A DNA stretch of 6,624 nt, taken from assembly GCA_009704425.1 (NCBI GenBank), contig WLEG01000104.1, positions 1-6,624 of the forward strand, given 5' to 3'. A program made the position numbers and the translations under genes. This document shows positions 5,214-6,624 of the stretch, in pieces. A model generated the notes under the pieces. The model was not told where the DNA came from and did no database searches. It saw only the letters and a program-made list of their open reading frames with translations. Source of the DNA: Actinomycetota bacterium (GTDB lineage Bacteria; Actinomycetota; Acidimicrobiia; Acidimicrobiales; Ilumatobacteraceae). Every line of letters begins with the position of its first letter. Within the stretch, counting starts at the first letter, position 1.

Positions 5214-5930
5214 ATGCCCATCCATCTGCGCGCCGAACCCGGCGACTACGCCCCCGCCGTCCTGTGCCCCGGTGATCCGCGCCGGGCCACGTACATCGCC
5301 AACACGTTCTTCGATCCCGGTTTTCGCACCGTGAACGAGGAACGCGGGATGATGGGCTACACCGGCACCTACAAGGGTCGCCCGATCAGCGTGCAGACCA
5401 CCGGCATGGGTGCCCCCAGCGCGGGCATCGTCTTCGAGGAACTAGTGATGCTCGGTGCCGAGCGTTTGGTGCGCGTCGGGACGTGCGGGGGTTTGCAGCC
5501 GCATCTGCGCATGGCCGACACCGTGATCGCGATGGCGGCGTCGCCCGACGACCGCACGCCCACGCGTTACGCCGGCATGGAGGGCTTCGCGCCGTCGGCC
5601 ACGTATTCGTTGGTCGAAATGGCGGCCACGATGAGCAAGGCGGTGAGCGATCGCGTCTTCGTCGGCTCCATCGTCACCAGCGGCCTCTTCTACGACCCGG
5701 ATCCGAACACGTTCGGGACCTGGCGCAAACTGGGTCACCTCGGCGTGGAGATGGAGGCCGCGATGATGTACACGATCGCGGCGGTGAAGGGCATCGAGGC
5801 GTTGGCCATGATGACGGTGAGCGACGTGATCGATCCCGACGCCGGCAACGTGGAAAGGATCTCGGACGAGGAACTGAAGCGTGGCGTCGATCAGATGATG
5901 CGCATCGCCTGTGACGTCGCCGTCTCCTGA
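5214..5930 (+). CDS. deoD: Purine nucleoside phosphorylase, DeoD type, 238 aa
   Basis: Cleaves purine (deoxy)ribonucleosides with phosphate to base and (deoxy)ribose-1-phosphate in cytosolic purine salvage. Length and motifs match the hexameric bacterial (E. coli DeoD) class almost position for position: His4, CPGDPRRA (18-25) with Gly20 and Arg24 for phosphate, RGMMGYTGTYKG (44-55), RVGTCG (87-92) with Arg87, LFY (158-160), VEMEA (178-182) with Glu179-Met180-Glu181 for ribose, and Ser203-Asp204, the Asp being the proton donor to purine N7. The loop after Asp204 is two residues shorter than in E. coli, so Arg215 probably replaces its Arg217. Uridine phosphorylase was considered, but the LFY-x-PD base-site segment is DeoD-like. 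It is divergent from the oxygenase-fae pair across 35 bp and apparently leaderless. It converges on malate dehydrogenase with a shared stem-loop after it. Confidence 0.92.
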   Translation: MPIHLRAEPGDYAPAVLCPGDPRRATYIANTFFDPGFRTVNEERGMMGYTGTYKGRPISVQTTGMGAPSAGIVFEELVMLGAERLVRVGTCGGLQPHLRMADTVIAMAASPDDRTPTRYAGMEGFAPSATYSLVEMAATMSKAVSDRVFVGSIVTSGLFYDPDPNTFGTWRKLGHLGVEMEAAMMYTIAAVKGIEALAMMTVSDVIDPDAGNVERISDEELKRGVDQMMRIACDVAVS

Positions 5931-5945
5931 CGACCGTCGATCCGA

Positions 5946-5980
5946 GCGGGTTTCGTGACGCCTTGACTCGCGAAACCCGC
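5946..5980. terminator. Bidirectional stem-loop terminator between deoD and mdh
   Basis: GCGGGTTTCG (5946-5955) is perfectly complementary to CGAAACCCGC (5971-5980). Including the next inner bases (5956-5958 with 5968-5970, one T·G pair) gives a 13-bp stem with a 9-nt loop. It starts 15 nt after the deoD stop and lies 14 nt from the mdh stop, between convergent genes, so it can serve both. No T-run follows on either side. Confidence 0.75.
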
Positions 5981-5994
5981 CCAGAGGCGCGGGA

Positions 5995-6624
5995 TCAGAT
6001 GAGGCCGAGGTCGCGCACGGCTTGACGTTCTTCGGCCAACTCGGCCGTCGAGGCGTCGATCTTGCCGCGGCTGTACGCGTCGATCTCGAGTCCCTGGACG
6101 ATCTCGTACTTGCCGTCCTTGCACACGCACGGGAACGACGAGATGAGTCCCTCGGGCACGCCGTAGCTGCCATCGCTGGGAATGGCCATGCTCACCCAGT
6201 CACCGGGAGCCGTGCCGAGATGCCACGAACGGATGTGATCGACCGCCGCGTTGGCCGCCGATGCCGCCGACGACAGGCCGCGAGCCTCGATGATGGCCGC
6301 GCCACGCTTGGCGACGGTGGGGATGAACGTTCCATCCACCCACGCATGGTCGTCGACCGATTCGTACGCGTTCTTGCCGGCGACCTCGCAGTGGAAGAGG
6401 TCGGGGTACTGCGAGGCGCTGTGGTTACCCCAGATGGTCATCTTCTTCACGGCCGACACCGGCTGGTTCAATTTCTGCGCGATCTGAGTGACGGCGCGGT
6501 TGTGATCGAGGCGCGTCATGGCGGTGAAGCGACCGGCGTCGAGTCCCTTGGCGTTCTGCTGGGCGATGAGCGCGTTGGTGTTGGCGGGGTTGCCCACCAC
6601 GAGGACCTTCACGTCCTTCTTCGC
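5995..6624 (-). CDS. mdh: Malate dehydrogenase, C-terminal 209 residues (5' end outside window)
   Basis: NAD-dependent malate/oxaloacetate interconversion in the TCA cycle. The visible part begins in strand 4 of the Rossmann fold, with VKVLVVGNPANTNALIA (the Asn-Pro-x-Asn-Thr-Asn signature). MTRLDHNRA follows, carrying the Asp of the catalytic pair and a substrate Arg. KKMTIWGNHSASQYPD carries the catalytic His in Gly-Asn-His-Ser. GDWVSMAIPSDGSYGVPEG is typical of the cytosolic-type/actinobacterial MDH group of about 327 residues, so roughly 120 N-terminal residues lie beyond position 6624. The frame is open right to the window edge (Ala-Lys-Lys-Asp precedes the first visible motif), so the GTG at 6612 is an internal Val codon, not a start. 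The stop is TGA at 5997-5995. Nothing suggests decay or truncation. Confidence 0.95.
   Translation of the reverse strand, partial: AKKDVKVLVVGNPANTNALIAQQNAKGLDAGRFTAMTRLDHNRAVTQIAQKLNQPVSAVKKMTIWGNHSASQYPDLFHCEVAGKNAYESVDDHAWVDGTFIPTVAKRGAAIIEARGLSSAASAANAAVDHIRSWHLGTAPGDWVSMAIPSDGSYGVPEGLISSFPCVCKDGKYEIVQGLEIDAYSRGKIDASTAELAEERQAVRDLGLI

Noticed and set aside
5214..5930. Apparent loss of the catalytic Arg217 of E. coli DeoD in the phosphorylase
   Set aside because: The loop after Asp204 is two residues shorter, and Glu214-Arg215 aligns with the E. coli Glu216-Arg217, so the Arg is likely conserved.
1..6624. tRNA/rRNA genes, CRISPR arrays, insertion sequences, toxin-antitoxin or phage-defence genes
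   Set aside because: I saw no clover-leaf or rRNA-like sequence, no regularly spaced repeats, no transposase or terminal inverted repeats, and no small paired genes of those kinds.

Overview
The window looks like chromosomal DNA from a high-GC actinobacterium. The main evidence is a WhiB-type iron-sulfur regulator, a protein family essentially confined to Actinobacteria and their phages. GTG starts and apparently leaderless promoters (a -10 hexamer six bases before the start codon) agree with this. An acidimicrobial (Ilumatobacter-like) origin is a guess from overall flavour, not something the sequence proves. There are no tRNA or rRNA genes, insertion sequences or CRISPR arrays.

Layout, left to right. 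On the minus strand, the first 22 codons of tatA (twin-arginine translocase subunit) run off the left edge. Behind it lies a 797-residue GH78-type alpha-L-rhamnosidase, also on the minus strand. Across a 63-bp divergent gap is a stand-alone glutamate formiminotransferase on the plus strand. It meets a minus-strand WhiB regulator stop codon to stop codon with no base between them. After a 223-bp spacer with candidate hairpins comes a tightly coupled minus-strand pair: a 2-oxoglutarate/Fe(II) oxygenase of the phytanoyl-CoA dioxygenase type, then a formaldehyde-activating enzyme (Fae) homologue, overlapping by ATGA. Divergent from the oxygenase, across only 35 bp, is a DeoD-type purine nucleoside phosphorylase on the plus strand. 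It converges on the 3' two-thirds of a malate dehydrogenase (minus strand, running off the right edge), with a strong stem-loop between them.

The most interesting unit is the oxygenase-fae pair. Oxygenases of this class can release formaldehyde when they hydroxylate N- or O-methyl groups, and classical Fae captures formaldehyde on a tetrahydropterin. Translational coupling of the two suggests a self-contained demethylate-and-capture module or a related aldehyde-handling step; this is inference. A one-carbon theme may extend to the nearby formiminotransferase (folate C1 units), but that gene is on the other strand and need not be co-regulated. The remaining genes (phosphorylase, malate dehydrogenase, TatA) are housekeeping, and the rhamnosidase is an accessory carbohydrate enzyme with no sugar transporter in view.
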